A stretch of DNA of 64,000 nt from Thalassotalea sp. 273M-4 (GTDB lineage: Bacteria > Pseudomonadota > Gammaproteobacteria > Enterobacterales > Alteromonadaceae). This document shows positions 8,558-18,627 of this stretch, piece after piece. The notes beneath the pieces are model-generated. The model saw only the letters and a list, made by a program, of their open reading frames with translations. It ran no database searches and was not told where the DNA came from. Position 1 is the stretch's first letter. Each line of letters starts with the position of its first letter. Made by a program: the position numbers and the translations under genes. The stretch covers positions 1,860,001 through 1,924,000 of the forward strand of contig NZ_CP166961.1 of NCBI RefSeq assembly GCF_041410465.1, in the 5' to 3' direction.

Positions 8558-10885
8558 TTACTTTCTTAGGTTGTGAACAACATCAACACCTTTGTCATTG
8601 CCAATCGCATGACAAATTGCACACGCTTCTTTGCCGACGGCATCCGCCTCAGTTTTAGCATTAAATACCGAACCGTTACCTATCATATGATTAATGGTTG
8701 CTTTTTCAAGTGCATTTAATACCCCTAACGGTGCACCTTCAGCATCGAGTTTCGCTTGGCCATTTTCATCGATGTAACCAACAGGCAAGCTAACGTGACA
8801 ACTTGCACACGCCACAGCCGTACCACTAACCCACCCAAAGTTGCCGTCAGCGGCTTTAGATGCATTTGCTAATGATGGCCCACCATTTTGCATATTAACC
8901 AAATCGTATTGGCCTTCAGCATGACATGCCAAACAATCACTGACTTCACCTTGAATCAAATCTGGGAAATACTCGCCTAAGCCCTCATGGTTTTGATCAC
9001 TGTTGGCATGGAAAGTATGCACATGAGATTTTAAATCACCTGGTCGACCCGCATACCAAGCTGCTTTCGTTGAGTTATGACAACTTGTACACTGAGCGAA
9101 ATCTTTGGCGGCGTGATCATTGCGACCACCCGCATGGAAGGCATCACCACCATGACAGTTATTACAACTTGCCATGTCAGCCCCTACTTTTTCAACGTAA
9201 TCCGTTGCCATTGACTTATCACTTAAGCTAAAGAAGCTCTTGTTCACTTTGGCACTAAACCACTCAACACCTTCGGTTGAACACGGTACGACTTCACCAC
9301 CGGTAACACACACGTTAGCATCGGCAAAAGTCACCGCTAAAGTACCCTTGGTTCGGTCAAACGTATTACCAAAATTAAGGGGCTTACCTTCTTCATCAAG
9401 AGGGATACTCCAATTACAGACAAATTCACCGGCATTCGCCGCAGGTGTACAAGTATCTAGGCTCAGCTCATTAGTGGCGGTAAAATTAACAGGGTTTGAA
9501 TAGCCCATTTGATAACCTGTGCCATCATCCCAGTTGATCATTACATAGACATCGCCACCGTTGTTAAATACCGGCACAAGATCGGCAATCGCCGCAACTG
9601 GCGCACCATCTTTGGTCACCTTAATGGTGACATCAACCGAATTATCCACCCCATCAGCAACGGATACAGGCATAAGCTCTATAGTTTCTGCCGCCATTTC
9701 ATTAGACATTTTAATGCCTTTGTGAGAGTCGTAAACCGAGGCTAAAGTAGAATCATTGCCATGACAGACAACACAGTTTTCATTGTCAAGTTGTGGACCA
9801 CCGACGTGATTTTCACCGGTTTCAAAATTGACATTTTCATGACAAGATCCACACGCCATAATGGTGGGTACCATTAGCCAATTGTGTGCATCAGGTGTTT
9901 CGGCCAATTCTTCATTGTGACATTTTGAACAATTACGTATATCTTGCGGAAATGGCAACTCAGAGTAGTTATGCTCACCATCGCGATACCCCCAAATGAT
10001 GTAATCGTCATCGGGGGTTTCATTATTTGAGCTTGGTAAGTCAGCCCCCATATGTAACTTATGCACCATCACTTTAAAGTCGACGGAATTACCGCTGTTG
10101 GCATCCACAGAACCAGGGTTATGACACGTTACACAGTATGCGGTGTCGACCCGACCACCACCATGAATGGCCAACTCACCATGACATTGATTACAGTTTT
10201 CTTCAATGACCATATTGCGGGTAAAAATACCATCAATAGCACCGGTTGAAGGTTGCCAATCATGAGTTGCATTTACCACCGGATAACCACCCCCGCTGAT
10301 TTGCATACCGACGCGGTGAGTGAGCTCAGGCTCCCAACTAACGGCTAGCGGCGTTTCAACTGCGCCTAGATTCGCGGCGAAAGTGTAGGTATAACTACCA
10401 TCACCATTATCGACAAAATCACCACCGCTTTCATAAGTGGCTTGTACTTGATCGACCGTGCCAGGGCCTGGTCTATCTGGGTTTTCGGTATCGTTAGCGG
10501 GTGCTATTTCTAGTTTGTTAATGTAGCTTTGCCATGCACTGGCATCACCGTTTTCACCCGGCATTAATTTCGCAACCGTAAACCTTACATTGCTGGCTGA
10601 TAGTCCTGAATATGGAGCCTTGTCTCCATCTAAAGTAAACGTAACCGTTAGGGTGCCATCATCAGCAACCTGGGCATTGGTAAACGCCCCGGTTAAAGTT
10701 GATGGGATGGGTGTCGCAGATGGCGTTGTTGGACCCGCAGGTCCTTGTTCACCTGCAGGTCCTTGTTCGCCTGCTGGCCCTGCTGGGCCTTGTGCCCCAT
10801 CATCGCCGTCACAACCAACGGTCCCAAGAGTTAAGCCTAATAAAAATATTAAGCCACATTGCCGCCATTTCGTTCTTATTTTCAT
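8558..10885 (-). CDS. OmcA/MtrC-family decaheme outer-membrane lipoprotein cytochrome
   Basis: A 775-residue protein with a lipoprotein signal ending LGTVGC (Cys25), then a collagen-like Gly-Pro-Ala/Gly-Glu-Gln spacer (about 33-52). Ten CXXCH heme sites follow: five between residue 231 and the middle (CNQCH, CVTCH, CSKCH, CGSCH, CVVCH) and five in the C-terminal half (CNNCH, CTSCH, CLACH, CASCH, CAICH). This 5+5 arrangement, with beta-sheet-type domains before each group, matches Shewanella OmcA/MtrC, which pass electrons from the cell to minerals, flavins or electrodes. It is likely on the cell surface. It lies downstream of a diheme cytochrome gene (gap 213 bases) and back-to-back with a second such locus. 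The terminal acceptor cannot be inferred. Confidence 0.93.
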   Translation of the reverse strand: MKIRTKWRQCGLIFLLGLTLGTVGCDGDDGAQGPAGPAGEQGPAGEQGPAGPTTPSATPIPSTLTGAFTNAQVADDGTLTVTFTLDGDKAPYSGLSASNVRFTVAKLMPGENGDASAWQSYINKLEIAPANDTENPDRPGPGTVDQVQATYESGGDFVDNGDGSYTYTFAANLGAVETPLAVSWEPELTHRVGMQISGGGYPVVNATHDWQPSTGAIDGIFTRNMVIEENCNQCHGELAIHGGGRVDTAYCVTCHNPGSVDANSGNSVDFKVMVHKLHMGADLPSSNNETPDDDYIIWGYRDGEHNYSELPFPQDIRNCSKCHNEELAETPDAHNWLMVPTIMACGSCHENVNFETGENHVGGPQLDNENCVVCHGNDSTLASVYDSHKGIKMSNEMAAETIELMPVSVADGVDNSVDVTIKVTKDGAPVAAIADLVPVFNNGGDVYVMINWDDGTGYQMGYSNPVNFTATNELSLDTCTPAANAGEFVCNWSIPLDEEGKPLNFGNTFDRTKGTLAVTFADANVCVTGGEVVPCSTEGVEWFSAKVNKSFFSLSDKSMATDYVEKVGADMASCNNCHGGDAFHAGGRNDHAAKDFAQCTSCHNSTKAAWYAGRPGDLKSHVHTFHANSDQNHEGLGEYFPDLIQGEVSDCLACHAEGQYDLVNMQNGGPSLANASKAADGNFGWVSGTAVACASCHVSLPVGYIDENGQAKLDAEGAPLGVLNALEKATINHMIGNGSVFNAKTEADAVGKEACAICHAIGNDKGVDVVHNLRK

Positions 10886-11098
10886 GGTTCCCCCACATAC
10901 ATATAGTCTTGCAAAATAAACTGCTTAAGTAGAGTCACTCCATGGACATCAAAAACTACGAGTTGGGCGACTCAATACTATTACATTTAGGTGAAATGCT
11001 TTGGTTCAAATAGGAGCAAAGTAAATCACCGTTTTCCCTTTCATTTTTAGGGAACCTAAGTCCCTATAAAATAAGTTCCTGTAAAAACTTTCTTGCCG

Positions 11099-11710
11099 TT
11101 ACTGCATACTGGCATAGTAGGCAATAAGTGAATCAATTTGCTGATCGGACAATTCCTTAACCTTTTTGATCATTTCTTCTTCACTTGCTCGTTCATCGTT
11201 TCGGTAATGCGTAAAAACTTGTCTTAAGTAATCAGACCACTGACCGGCTAGGATGCCCGCATCATCGTCTGGAGATGAACCGCCGTCTTCATGACATTTT
11301 TGACATTGTTTCTCGTGTAACTTTTCACCTGCAGAGACTAAAGCAGCATCAAACTCTTGTTTGGCTGGCACGAATTCTAACTGACTGTAATGAACAGCTA
11401 AGGCTTCTATTTGCTCTTCGGTTAGCTCTTTAGCGATAGCAACCATGGATTTTTCTGGCCGGCTGGTATCTCCATGTCGGTATTTTGAACTGATTTCTTT
11501 GCGAGTTTGATCAACAAAAGCAAACATCATGTCATAAATCGTAGCTTCAGAATAACCAGCGATGGTTGGTACATCCGAGTGTTGGCTCACCCCATCCGGT
11601 CCATGGCAATCATTGCACGATGCAATAATATCCTCCATTGACGCCTGAAGATGCCCAGTAACACCGAATAAAACCACAGTAAGTAAAATGCGAAATTTGT
11701 TCATATACAT
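11099..11710 (-). CDS. Periplasmic diheme cytochrome c, c4-like
   Basis: A 203-residue protein with a cleavable signal peptide (about 1-23) and two class-I cytochrome c domains. The heme sites are CNDCH (32-36) in IASCNDCHGPDG and CQKCH (136-140) in KQCQKCHEDGG. The layout of two similar domains of about 90 residues is that of cytochrome c4. It probably shuttles electrons in the periplasm between inner-membrane quinol oxidising proteins and the outer-membrane conduit encoded beside it. It is transcribed toward the decaheme gene downstream, so the two may share a transcript. An alternative ATG lies two codons in. Confidence 0.85.
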   Translation of the reverse strand: MYMNKFRILLTVVLFGVTGHLQASMEDIIASCNDCHGPDGVSQHSDVPTIAGYSEATIYDMMFAFVDQTRKEISSKYRHGDTSRPEKSMVAIAKELTEEQIEALAVHYSQLEFVPAKQEFDAALVSAGEKLHEKQCQKCHEDGGSSPDDDAGILAGQWSDYLRQVFTHYRNDERASEEEMIKKVKELSDQQIDSLIAYYASMQ

Positions 11711-11843
11711 ACCTTAACCTTTAAAATTGACTGTAATTAAACACAACGTTTGCGCTTAATAAGTAGACAATTCTAGTTTAGTTAACGCGGTTCACAACTC
11801 GCAACCTTTTTAACATGGTTAATCTTTGTTCATTAGCAAAAGT

Positions 11844-11857
11844 TTGATCGAGAACAA
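11844..11857. promoter_or_regulatory. Possible FNR/EtrA-type site in the divergent cytochrome promoter region
   Basis: TTGAT-CGAG-AACAA differs at one position from the FNR consensus TTGAT-N4-ATCAA. It lies in the 444-base gap between the two divergent cytochrome operons (11711-12154), where control by oxygen or respiration would be expected. The gap is AT-rich and holds no gene. A single near match is weak evidence. Confidence 0.3.
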
Positions 11858-12154
11858 ACAAATCGTCAAAATCACAATTAATTTTCTGATTTTGTTCAAG
11901 TTTTAGCCTCTGATCAGGTATTAATAACTTAGTATTACTTTAAATTTGATGATTTCATTCTAGACTTAAGCGCAAAAGACTTAGCCGTTGACCTTAAAGG
12001 TTTGTATCAAAATACAATACAACAAAATAAAATAAGCCTTTAAAAACAACAACTTTAGATTCATTCACAATTAAAGTTTAGGGCTAAAATTTAGGGCTAG
12101 AGCAAACGACTAGAGCTAATTAGGTATGGTCAAAAAGGTGTTCAGGGTGGGAAT

Positions 12155-14509
12155 ATGGATAAACAACTCGGGTTGCTAACACACGTTAAATGTGGGTGTC
12201 GCTTTTTCGCAAGCTTGGTTTTTGTTGGTTTATTAACATCGTGCTCGGGTGATGATAGTAGTAGCCCCCCTAACGCTGGTGTTACTGAAAATGTAACCAC
12301 AGGAACCACTGCTTCAAGGTTTAATATTGAAATTTTAAACGTTCAAGTTGATGATGCTGTTAGCGTTGAATATACCGTCACCAATGCTGATGGAAATCCT
12401 GTCACTGGCTTAACTGATCATCGCTACATTTTGGCTAAATTAATCCCTGGCGCCAATGGCAGAGCATCTCAATGGCAAAGTTATATCAATCGAATTAAAG
12501 ATGAAACTGAACAATTTCCACAATCAAAGCCTGCCACTCAAGCAACCAATGAGCGTGATGGCACTTTTATCGATAACAACGATGGCTCTTACCGATATAT
12601 TTTTGCAAGCGATGTCTTAAATGCAACGGATCCGCTAAGCGGTGAAAAAATTCCCTTTGAGGAAAATTTAACTCACCGACTTGTTATTGAGATCAGAGCC
12701 AGTGACAACACCCCTCCCTACAACGTCAGTTATGACTTTGTACCATCTGGTGAGACCATCCAATTAACCAGAAACATTGTCGCAATAGAAAATTGCAATC
12801 AGTGTCATCAAAATCTGGCCTTTCACGGTGGCAATCGCGTGGATACTAAGTACTGCGTCACCTGTCACAATCCTGGTTCAACAGAGCCCATTAGCAACGA
12901 GTCATTAGATTTTCGTACCATGATCCATAAAATACATATGGGTGCTAACTTAGCTGGGATAAAAGCACAAGGAGATGGCGCAAACTACACCATTTATGGC
13001 TTTCGAAACAGAGCCCATACGTATGCTCAAAACAACTCTGGCATTGTCTCAGGTGTACATTACCCTCAAGACATCCGACAGTGCACAACATGTCATGTCG
13101 GCATTGTAGACAAAGCCAATGACGATGCCATTCTCGCTAAAGCAACCGACGATGGTAATAACTGGCAGACTTTTGCCAGTATAGAAGCTTGTGGTGGATG
13201 TCACGATAACATCGCATTTAATCAACAAATGTTGACAGACAACCCGTACATGCAAGTGCATCAAGCAGCGTTTGAGATTGGCTCAGAAGATTGTTCAACA
13301 TGCCATGCCGTTGGCCAGTCGGCAGAGGTCAATCAATTTCATCAACAAACCGTACAACAAAACAAACAAACGGCCCAAACCATAAGCTTTACGCCTACAG
13401 GCATTGCCTTTACAGATGGTCTGTCCCCGAGCATTGACATCACGATAGAAATTTTAAATAACAAGAACAAAGTTAAGGATTTATCCGAAATATCAGCGTA
13501 CCTTTGGGCCGATCCACTTGTCTTAGTTAACTGGGACAATGGACAAGGTTATCAGGCCGCTTACGATCCATTTGGAGATATAGCCCCAACCGATGCTCAA
13601 GTGCCATTAAGTGAATGTAAAAGCAATGATACAACTGGAGAGTTTGTTTGCTCATGGAATACCAGCACCCTTAATAATAAAGAGATTTTATCGTTTGGGG
13701 TGTTAAGCGTGACGCTTGCAGACACAAGTGTTTGCATTGATTCTAATACCAGTGCTCTTATTACCTGTAGCGATGACAATGCCGATATAGAACGGGTCCC
13801 CTCGATGGTCACAAACGGTTTTTATGATTTAACCAGCTTAACCGAATCAAGCACTTATCAGCCCAAAATAGGCGCCGATATAAATGGCTGTAATCAATGC
13901 CATGGCGAATTACAAGTGCATATGGAAGAAACCAACACTCATGCGGCGACAGATTTTACCCAATGCAGTAGTTGCCATAACGCCACTCGGGTATCGTTTT
14001 ATACCGGTCGTCCTGGCGATTTAAAATTTCAGGTACACAAGTTACACGCAAATAATGCCTTTGCTGACGGAGGCCATGGCGTTGAAGGCTACCCAGCGAA
14101 TCTAAGTAATTGCGATACCTGTCATCAACGCAGTCAAATCAACTTGCCATTGCAGCAAAATCCAAGACCATCTTACACCACAACCACTGGCATTTTTGCC
14201 CCAAGGGTTTACACCAGTCCTATTACAGTAGTGTGCAGTTCTTGTCATCTGCGGGTAAGCCCTGGCTTGATCTCTGCCCAAGGGCAATTACTCACTCAAG
14301 CAGGTGAGCCTTTATTAGATAATGACGGTCAACCGTTTGCGCTAAATGACGATGAAAAAAACCTAATCGCGCATATGTTGCAAATCGGCAATGCGGTATT
14401 TGGTGCCGATAATATGGCAGCTGCACAAAATAGCGAAACATGCAGTGATTGTCATGCGCTGGGCGATTTAGTTGGGGTTGATGTAAAACATGGCTTAACA
14501 CCCCAATAA
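12155..14509 (+). CDS. OmcA/MtrC-family decaheme outer-membrane lipoprotein cytochrome (second copy)
   Basis: A 784-residue protein with a lipoprotein signal ending LLTSC (Cys30). It has ten CXXCH sites: CNQCH, CVTCH, CTTCH, CGGCH, CSTCH, then CNQCH, CSSCH, CDTCH, CSSCH, CSDCH. It shares the family plan with the product of 8558-10885, for example NCNQCHQNLAFHGGNRVDTK against [20 protein letters not shown], but is clearly diverged and lacks the collagen-like spacer. It heads a rightward operon with the MtrA-like and MtrB-like genes (gaps 78 and 16 bases), the same set as mtrCAB in Shewanella, so it is the likely extracellular terminal of that conduit. Confidence 0.93.
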   Translation: MDKQLGLLTHVKCGCRFFASLVFVGLLTSCSGDDSSSPPNAGVTENVTTGTTASRFNIEILNVQVDDAVSVEYTVTNADGNPVTGLTDHRYILAKLIPGANGRASQWQSYINRIKDETEQFPQSKPATQATNERDGTFIDNNDGSYRYIFASDVLNATDPLSGEKIPFEENLTHRLVIEIRASDNTPPYNVSYDFVPSGETIQLTRNIVAIENCNQCHQNLAFHGGNRVDTKYCVTCHNPGSTEPISNESLDFRTMIHKIHMGANLAGIKAQGDGANYTIYGFRNRAHTYAQNNSGIVSGVHYPQDIRQCTTCHVGIVDKANDDAILAKATDDGNNWQTFASIEACGGCHDNIAFNQQMLTDNPYMQVHQAAFEIGSEDCSTCHAVGQSAEVNQFHQQTVQQNKQTAQTISFTPTGIAFTDGLSPSIDITIEILNNKNKVKDLSEISAYLWADPLVLVNWDNGQGYQAAYDPFGDIAPTDAQVPLSECKSNDTTGEFVCSWNTSTLNNKEILSFGVLSVTLADTSVCIDSNTSALITCSDDNADIERVPSMVTNGFYDLTSLTESSTYQPKIGADINGCNQCHGELQVHMEETNTHAATDFTQCSSCHNATRVSFYTGRPGDLKFQVHKLHANNAFADGGHGVEGYPANLSNCDTCHQRSQINLPLQQNPRPSYTTTTGIFAPRVYTSPITVVCSSCHLRVSPGLISAQGQLLTQAGEPLLDNDGQPFALNDDEKNLIAHMLQIGNAVFGADNMAAAQNSETCSDCHALGDLVGVDVKHGLTPQ

Positions 14510-14587
14510 CAGCGAGCAAATAACACAATTGGTAAATCAATAATCACAGCATCCAAATTTAGCAGTTTAAAAACAGGGTAAAGGAAA

Positions 14588-15574
14588 ATGAAAACTCGGC
14601 ATTGGTTAACCCCATTACATCAAGGCATCCTCCTAATGGCATTGGCCTGCGCTGTCATCTTTCAGGCATATGCCAATGACGACGCCAGCGAAATGACTGA
14701 TCAACAACGTTTAGAGCTGCTGATTGAAAAATTTGAACAAGGTGATTACTCAAAGAAAGGCGCCGACAGTTGCTTAAAATGTCATGACCAAGAATCGGAT
14801 ATAGACAGCACAGGCATCTTCACTAATCGCCACGGTGGCTTAACAGATAAACTTGGCCCTTTTAGCAAATTACAATGTGAGTCATGCCATGGCCCTTTAG
14901 GGCGACATGATAAACGTCCAAGAAAAGGTCAAGATCGAGAACCGATGATTGATTTTGCTAAAAACTCTTACGTCACCAGCGAGTTAAAAAACTCTGTTTG
15001 TTTAGGTTGTCATCAAAACGATCATCAACAAATGGGCTGGTTTAACAGCGAACATAACAACAACGATGTTGCTTGCAGTGATTGTCATAAAGTACATGAA
15101 CTGCATGATCCTATGCTGGTTAAAACCAGCCAAAATAAGCAATGCACCAGCTGTCATACCAAGCAAAAAATTGACATTCACAAACGCTCTGCCCATCCCA
15201 TCAAGAATGATCGACAAGTCTGTAGCGATTGTCATAACCCGCATGACTCCCTAAATGATGCTTCATTAATCGCCGCCACAGTAAATGACAGTTGTATAGA
15301 GTGTCATAGCGAAAAGCGAGGCCCATTCTTATGGGAGCATGAACCTGTGATTGAAGATTGCAGCAATTGTCATGAACCCCATGGTGCCAACAATGCGATG
15401 CTATTAAAACGTCGAGTACCGCAACTTTGCCAGCAATGCCATTCTTCTGTGGGCCACACCAGTGCGGCGTATGTTGAAGCCGTTGGAGTGCGAGTGCAAG
15501 GTAAATCGTGTTTGAATTGTCATAACCAAATTCATGGCTCTAATCACCCGACGGGTGATTTGTTCAGCAAATAA
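14588..15574 (+). CDS. Periplasmic decaheme cytochrome, MtrA/DmsE family
   Basis: A 328-residue protein with a signal peptide cleaved near residue 29 (FQAYA/ND). Ten CXXCH sites are spread evenly: CLKCH, CESCH, CLGCH, CSDCH, CTSCH, CSDCH, CIECH, CSNCH, CQQCH, CLNCH. Length, heme number and phrases such as SCLKCHDQES and CSDCHNPHDS match MtrA/DmsE proteins, which sit inside the MtrB barrel and wire the periplasm to the surface cytochrome. The mtrB-like gene follows after 16 bases. No DMSO reductase genes (dmsAB) are present, so an Mtr-type role is favoured over a Dms-type one. Confidence 0.94.
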   Translation: MKTRHWLTPLHQGILLMALACAVIFQAYANDDASEMTDQQRLELLIEKFEQGDYSKKGADSCLKCHDQESDIDSTGIFTNRHGGLTDKLGPFSKLQCESCHGPLGRHDKRPRKGQDREPMIDFAKNSYVTSELKNSVCLGCHQNDHQQMGWFNSEHNNNDVACSDCHKVHELHDPMLVKTSQNKQCTSCHTKQKIDIHKRSAHPIKNDRQVCSDCHNPHDSLNDASLIAATVNDSCIECHSEKRGPFLWEHEPVIEDCSNCHEPHGANNAMLLKRRVPQLCQQCHSSVGHTSAAYVEAVGVRVQGKSCLNCHNQIHGSNHPTGDLFSK

Positions 15575-15590
15575 AACGAGCATAGACATT

Positions 15591-17636
15591 ATGAAAACAT
15601 CACTTTCTTTTTTGACAATATCTATATTAATTGCTTGCCATAGTACAGCCGCTGACTTTGGCATTGATAAGGTTGATCTTAGTAAAGTAAAAACCAAAAA
15701 ATGGCAATGTGAATACTGTATTACCCCTGCAACATGGTCTGGTGAATGGCGCTTAGGTGCAGGTTATATTACCAATGATGAACCCGTGTTTAACAACATC
15801 ATTGACCTTAATTCCGACTTTAATGTTGATACAGGTATTCGACTTAACTATAAAAAACCGGATAAATACGCACAATTTTGGTTTTTAGGTCTTGATGGTG
15901 ACCGCGATAATCCAGGTTTAAATACCGGATTGCGCTTAGGCTATTATGCGGGGTCTAAATTTGAGATCAGCTACGATGAACTCCCTCGTTATTATGGTAA
16001 CTCAGGGCAAACGCCTTTTATCAGGATGAGTAACACTCAGGGTTTACCCTCTAACTGGCAACCAGCCTATAATACACAAAATATGACGGGCCTAAATGAT
16101 GCCTTAAATCATATTAACTTAGAATCCATGCGCAAAACGCTTCAAGCCAGTTACCGTTATCAAAGTCATTCTCCTTGGCGACCTAGGCTTAATGTCAGCC
16201 AAGAAGAGAAAGAAGGTAAACATCTATTGTCAGCGTTAGCCAATTATTCGGTAACAACCTTGTTCAATCCCATAGACTACACCACAACAAGGGTATCAAC
16301 GGGTTTAAGCTACTTTGATAACAATCTGCTTACCGATATTTCTTATGACTACATCGATTTTGACAACGAGTACACTCAAGTAAATTGGCAAAATCCATTT
16401 GATTTGACATCGAAATTTACCGCCTTAGCCCCTGATAATGAATACCATCAATTGGCTTTAAAGCTTCGTTATCGTGATCAAAAAACCGTATACTATTTTG
16501 CTGGACAGTATGCTCTTACTGAGCAGGATATGCCATTCTTAACCACCACTTTGGCGCCTTCGCACGATAGCCTTGATGGTGAGATACAACAAACCAATGT
16601 TAAATTGAACGTATCTCATCGTTATTCTCGCGATCTAAAACTCAGTGCCAATGCCAGTTATAGAGAACGAAATAATAACTCTCAGCGAATTCAAGTTGGT
16701 GAAAAATATAACCGTTTATATGACTATCGTGATGCAAAGATCAAACTAAGCTCTCAGTTTAAGCATTTGGATTGGGCCAATGTGAGTGTGTCTGCGGCTT
16801 TTGAAAATAAAGATCGGCCGAACCAAATGCGCGATCAAATTGACCAGCAAACCTACACTGTCAGTGTTAAAGAAACGTTCTTTGACCAATTTGATCTTAC
16901 CCTAGACTATGCTTTTAGCCTGCGTGATGGCTCTTCATTTAAAGACAGTCCCTACACCACAAGCGCGCAAAATCAAAAGTTGCGCCGTTTTAATTTGGCC
17001 AACAAACATCGACATCAAGTGAATTCTTGGCTTGGTTATAGCTTTGACTCTGGGATTACACTTGAGCTATCAAGCTTTTATGCGCAAGACGACTACAAAG
17101 ACACCCAAATTGGTTTACAAAAAGGCGAGGATAAAGGGGCCGAATTATCGGTTAATGGTTTTACAGAATTGTTAGATTGGCATGTCTATTATGCAATTCA
17201 AAAAATCAGCTATGAGGAAGCAGGCAGTGACAACTTAAGCCAAGCTAATTGGTATGGTCAAACCAGCAATGATACCGACCAGTTTGGCTTTAGCGTTGAA
17301 TTTCCAGCCTTAATTGACGATGTTCTTAGCCTAGGGCTTGATTATCAGTACAGCAAAGGAAATGTAGCGCAATCAATCACCCAAAAGCGCAATCAAGACT
17401 ATTCTACATACCCTGATAGCGATTACACTCAACACAGGGTCGACATGTATATAGATTATGTCATTTCAGCACAGCAAAGTGTTAAAGCCCAGCTGATTTA
17501 TGAGCGTAACAACGACGCCGATTATTTTTATCACAACGCCGATGTCGCGACATTACCTTTGATACTGTTGCCTGGCACCATTGATAACAATTACAACAAT
17601 ACGTATTTGGGTGTTAGTTATAAACGAACTTTTTGA
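15591..17636 (+). CDS. MtrB/PioB-family outer-membrane beta-barrel
   Basis: A 681-residue protein from the ATG at 15591; the open frame extends further up into the preceding gene but the signal peptide starts here (MKTSLSFLTISILIACHSTA). After cleavage there is a CXXC pair (C40-EY-C43), also found near the N-terminus of Shewanella MtrB. The remainder consists of alternating aromatic beta strands and ends in phenylalanine (GVSYKRTF), the usual outer-membrane barrel end. It should form the pore that holds the decaheme MtrA-like protein and contacts the surface decaheme. It is the last gene of the rightward operon. Confidence 0.93.
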   Translation: MKTSLSFLTISILIACHSTAADFGIDKVDLSKVKTKKWQCEYCITPATWSGEWRLGAGYITNDEPVFNNIIDLNSDFNVDTGIRLNYKKPDKYAQFWFLGLDGDRDNPGLNTGLRLGYYAGSKFEISYDELPRYYGNSGQTPFIRMSNTQGLPSNWQPAYNTQNMTGLNDALNHINLESMRKTLQASYRYQSHSPWRPRLNVSQEEKEGKHLLSALANYSVTTLFNPIDYTTTRVSTGLSYFDNNLLTDISYDYIDFDNEYTQVNWQNPFDLTSKFTALAPDNEYHQLALKLRYRDQKTVYYFAGQYALTEQDMPFLTTTLAPSHDSLDGEIQQTNVKLNVSHRYSRDLKLSANASYRERNNNSQRIQVGEKYNRLYDYRDAKIKLSSQFKHLDWANVSVSAAFENKDRPNQMRDQIDQQTYTVSVKETFFDQFDLTLDYAFSLRDGSSFKDSPYTTSAQNQKLRRFNLANKHRHQVNSWLGYSFDSGITLELSSFYAQDDYKDTQIGLQKGEDKGAELSVNGFTELLDWHVYYAIQKISYEEAGSDNLSQANWYGQTSNDTDQFGFSVEFPALIDDVLSLGLDYQYSKGNVAQSITQKRNQDYSTYPDSDYTQHRVDMYIDYVISAQQSVKAQLIYERNNDADYFYHNADVATLPLILLPGTIDNNYNNTYLGVSYKRTF

Positions 17637-17673
17637 TAACGGCTAAAGCGAGTCGTCATTAATGTTAAAACTT

Positions 17674-17708
17674 AGCTTATGAAGGCATTGAGTCTGTCGG
17701 CATAAGCT
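17674..17708 (+). terminator. Weak hairpin after the mtrB-like gene
   Basis: AGCTTATG and CATAAGCT can pair around a 19-base loop, followed by only a short T-rich stretch. It is the only terminator-like structure that I see between the two convergent genes. Confidence 0.3.
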
Positions 17709-17762
17709 TTGTCAATTAGACCAACTTACAATGGCCAATTAAGACCGTCTAGTGAAGAAACA

Positions 17763-18383
17763 TTAGGATCGTTTTTGTTGTTCTGGATCTTCTTTCAAAC
17801 GAAAAACAAATTCCCCTTGTTGCATTGCACCTTGTGCAATGGTCATTATCTTATGTAGCTTATTTAAAGTATTCACCATAATAAGAGTAAAAATAATCAA
17901 GATACAACAGAACACCCCGCCTACCCAAATTAAAGCCCACTTAATATTATCAACCGACTCTAGGGCCGTTGTTTGCATCGAGGTCATGATGGGGTCTATT
18001 GCTTGGCGCTTGGTTTCGGCGATCACACTAGATACGAGTTCAACCGTAGGGTCTTTAGCATTTTTAATTAACCCATTGGCATCTTGTACTGTTTGGTCAA
18101 TATTTTTGGACATCAATTCCATCTTGCTAGCAATAATTTCGATGCGCTTTAAGTCTTCAGAGCTGAAATTGGACTTATTGTTTTCTAAATTTTTCATTGC
18201 TATCGCCAGTGATTGTGAGGATTGTTGCAGTAACTCAACCGACTGACCTAAGCCATGTATTTCAAACGTAATATTTACATACTTACTGTACTCTTCTACA
18301 TCAGGCGATTGTTGAGCAAAAATCAGAGCTGAATTAAATGTCAGTATCAGCAAAACAGTAAGTTGGAAAATATGGCTTCTCAT
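17763..18383 (-). CDS. Unrecognised signal-peptide protein with coiled coil and one membrane segment
   Basis: I do not recognise this 206-residue protein. An N-terminal signal (about 1-23, ending FAQQ) is followed by a helical, probably coiled-coil periplasmic part (about 30-145) rich in Lys, Glu, Gln and Ser. One strong membrane segment follows (about 149-172, WALIWVGGVFCCILIIFTLI), and then a charged cytoplasmic tail of about 30 residues. The topology resembles the sensor half of a chemoreceptor, but there is no HAMP or signalling domain. It converges on the mtrB-like gene. A role with the electron transfer locus is possible only on grounds of position. Confidence 0.65.
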   Translation of the reverse strand: MRSHIFQLTVLLILTFNSALIFAQQSPDVEEYSKYVNITFEIHGLGQSVELLQQSSQSLAIAMKNLENNKSNFSSEDLKRIEIIASKMELMSKNIDQTVQDANGLIKNAKDPTVELVSSVIAETKRQAIDPIMTSMQTTALESVDNIKWALIWVGGVFCCILIIFTLIMVNTLNKLHKIMTIAQGAMQQGEFVFRLKEDPEQQKRS

Positions 18384-18627
18384 CTGCGCTTTTATACCTT
18401 CAGCCCTTTGGTTTTTAAGGCTGTTTAGAAAATTGGTCTAACCAAGTTTTATGCCAAACTATCTACCAAGTATTATTGGCAATTTTACCAATAGCAAATG
18501 CCCTACGCTATTCAAAGTGCAACGAGAGAGTCATCAACAAAGTGGGCGAACGGTTAGTGATTATTGTGATAACCCAACAAAAGTACATAGAAAGGTTAGT
18601 GCCCACCTTAATCAATAACGTAAAATT

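Noticed and set aside
10590..10932. Two plus-strand frames rich in Gly, Pro, Leu and Val opposite the decaheme gene start
   Set aside because: They arise from reading the collagen-like triplets backwards.
11048..11066. TAGGGA/TCCCTA hairpin between the diheme and decaheme genes considered as a terminator
   Set aside because: The stem is only six pairs and no T-run follows on the minus strand, so it does not support separate transcripts.
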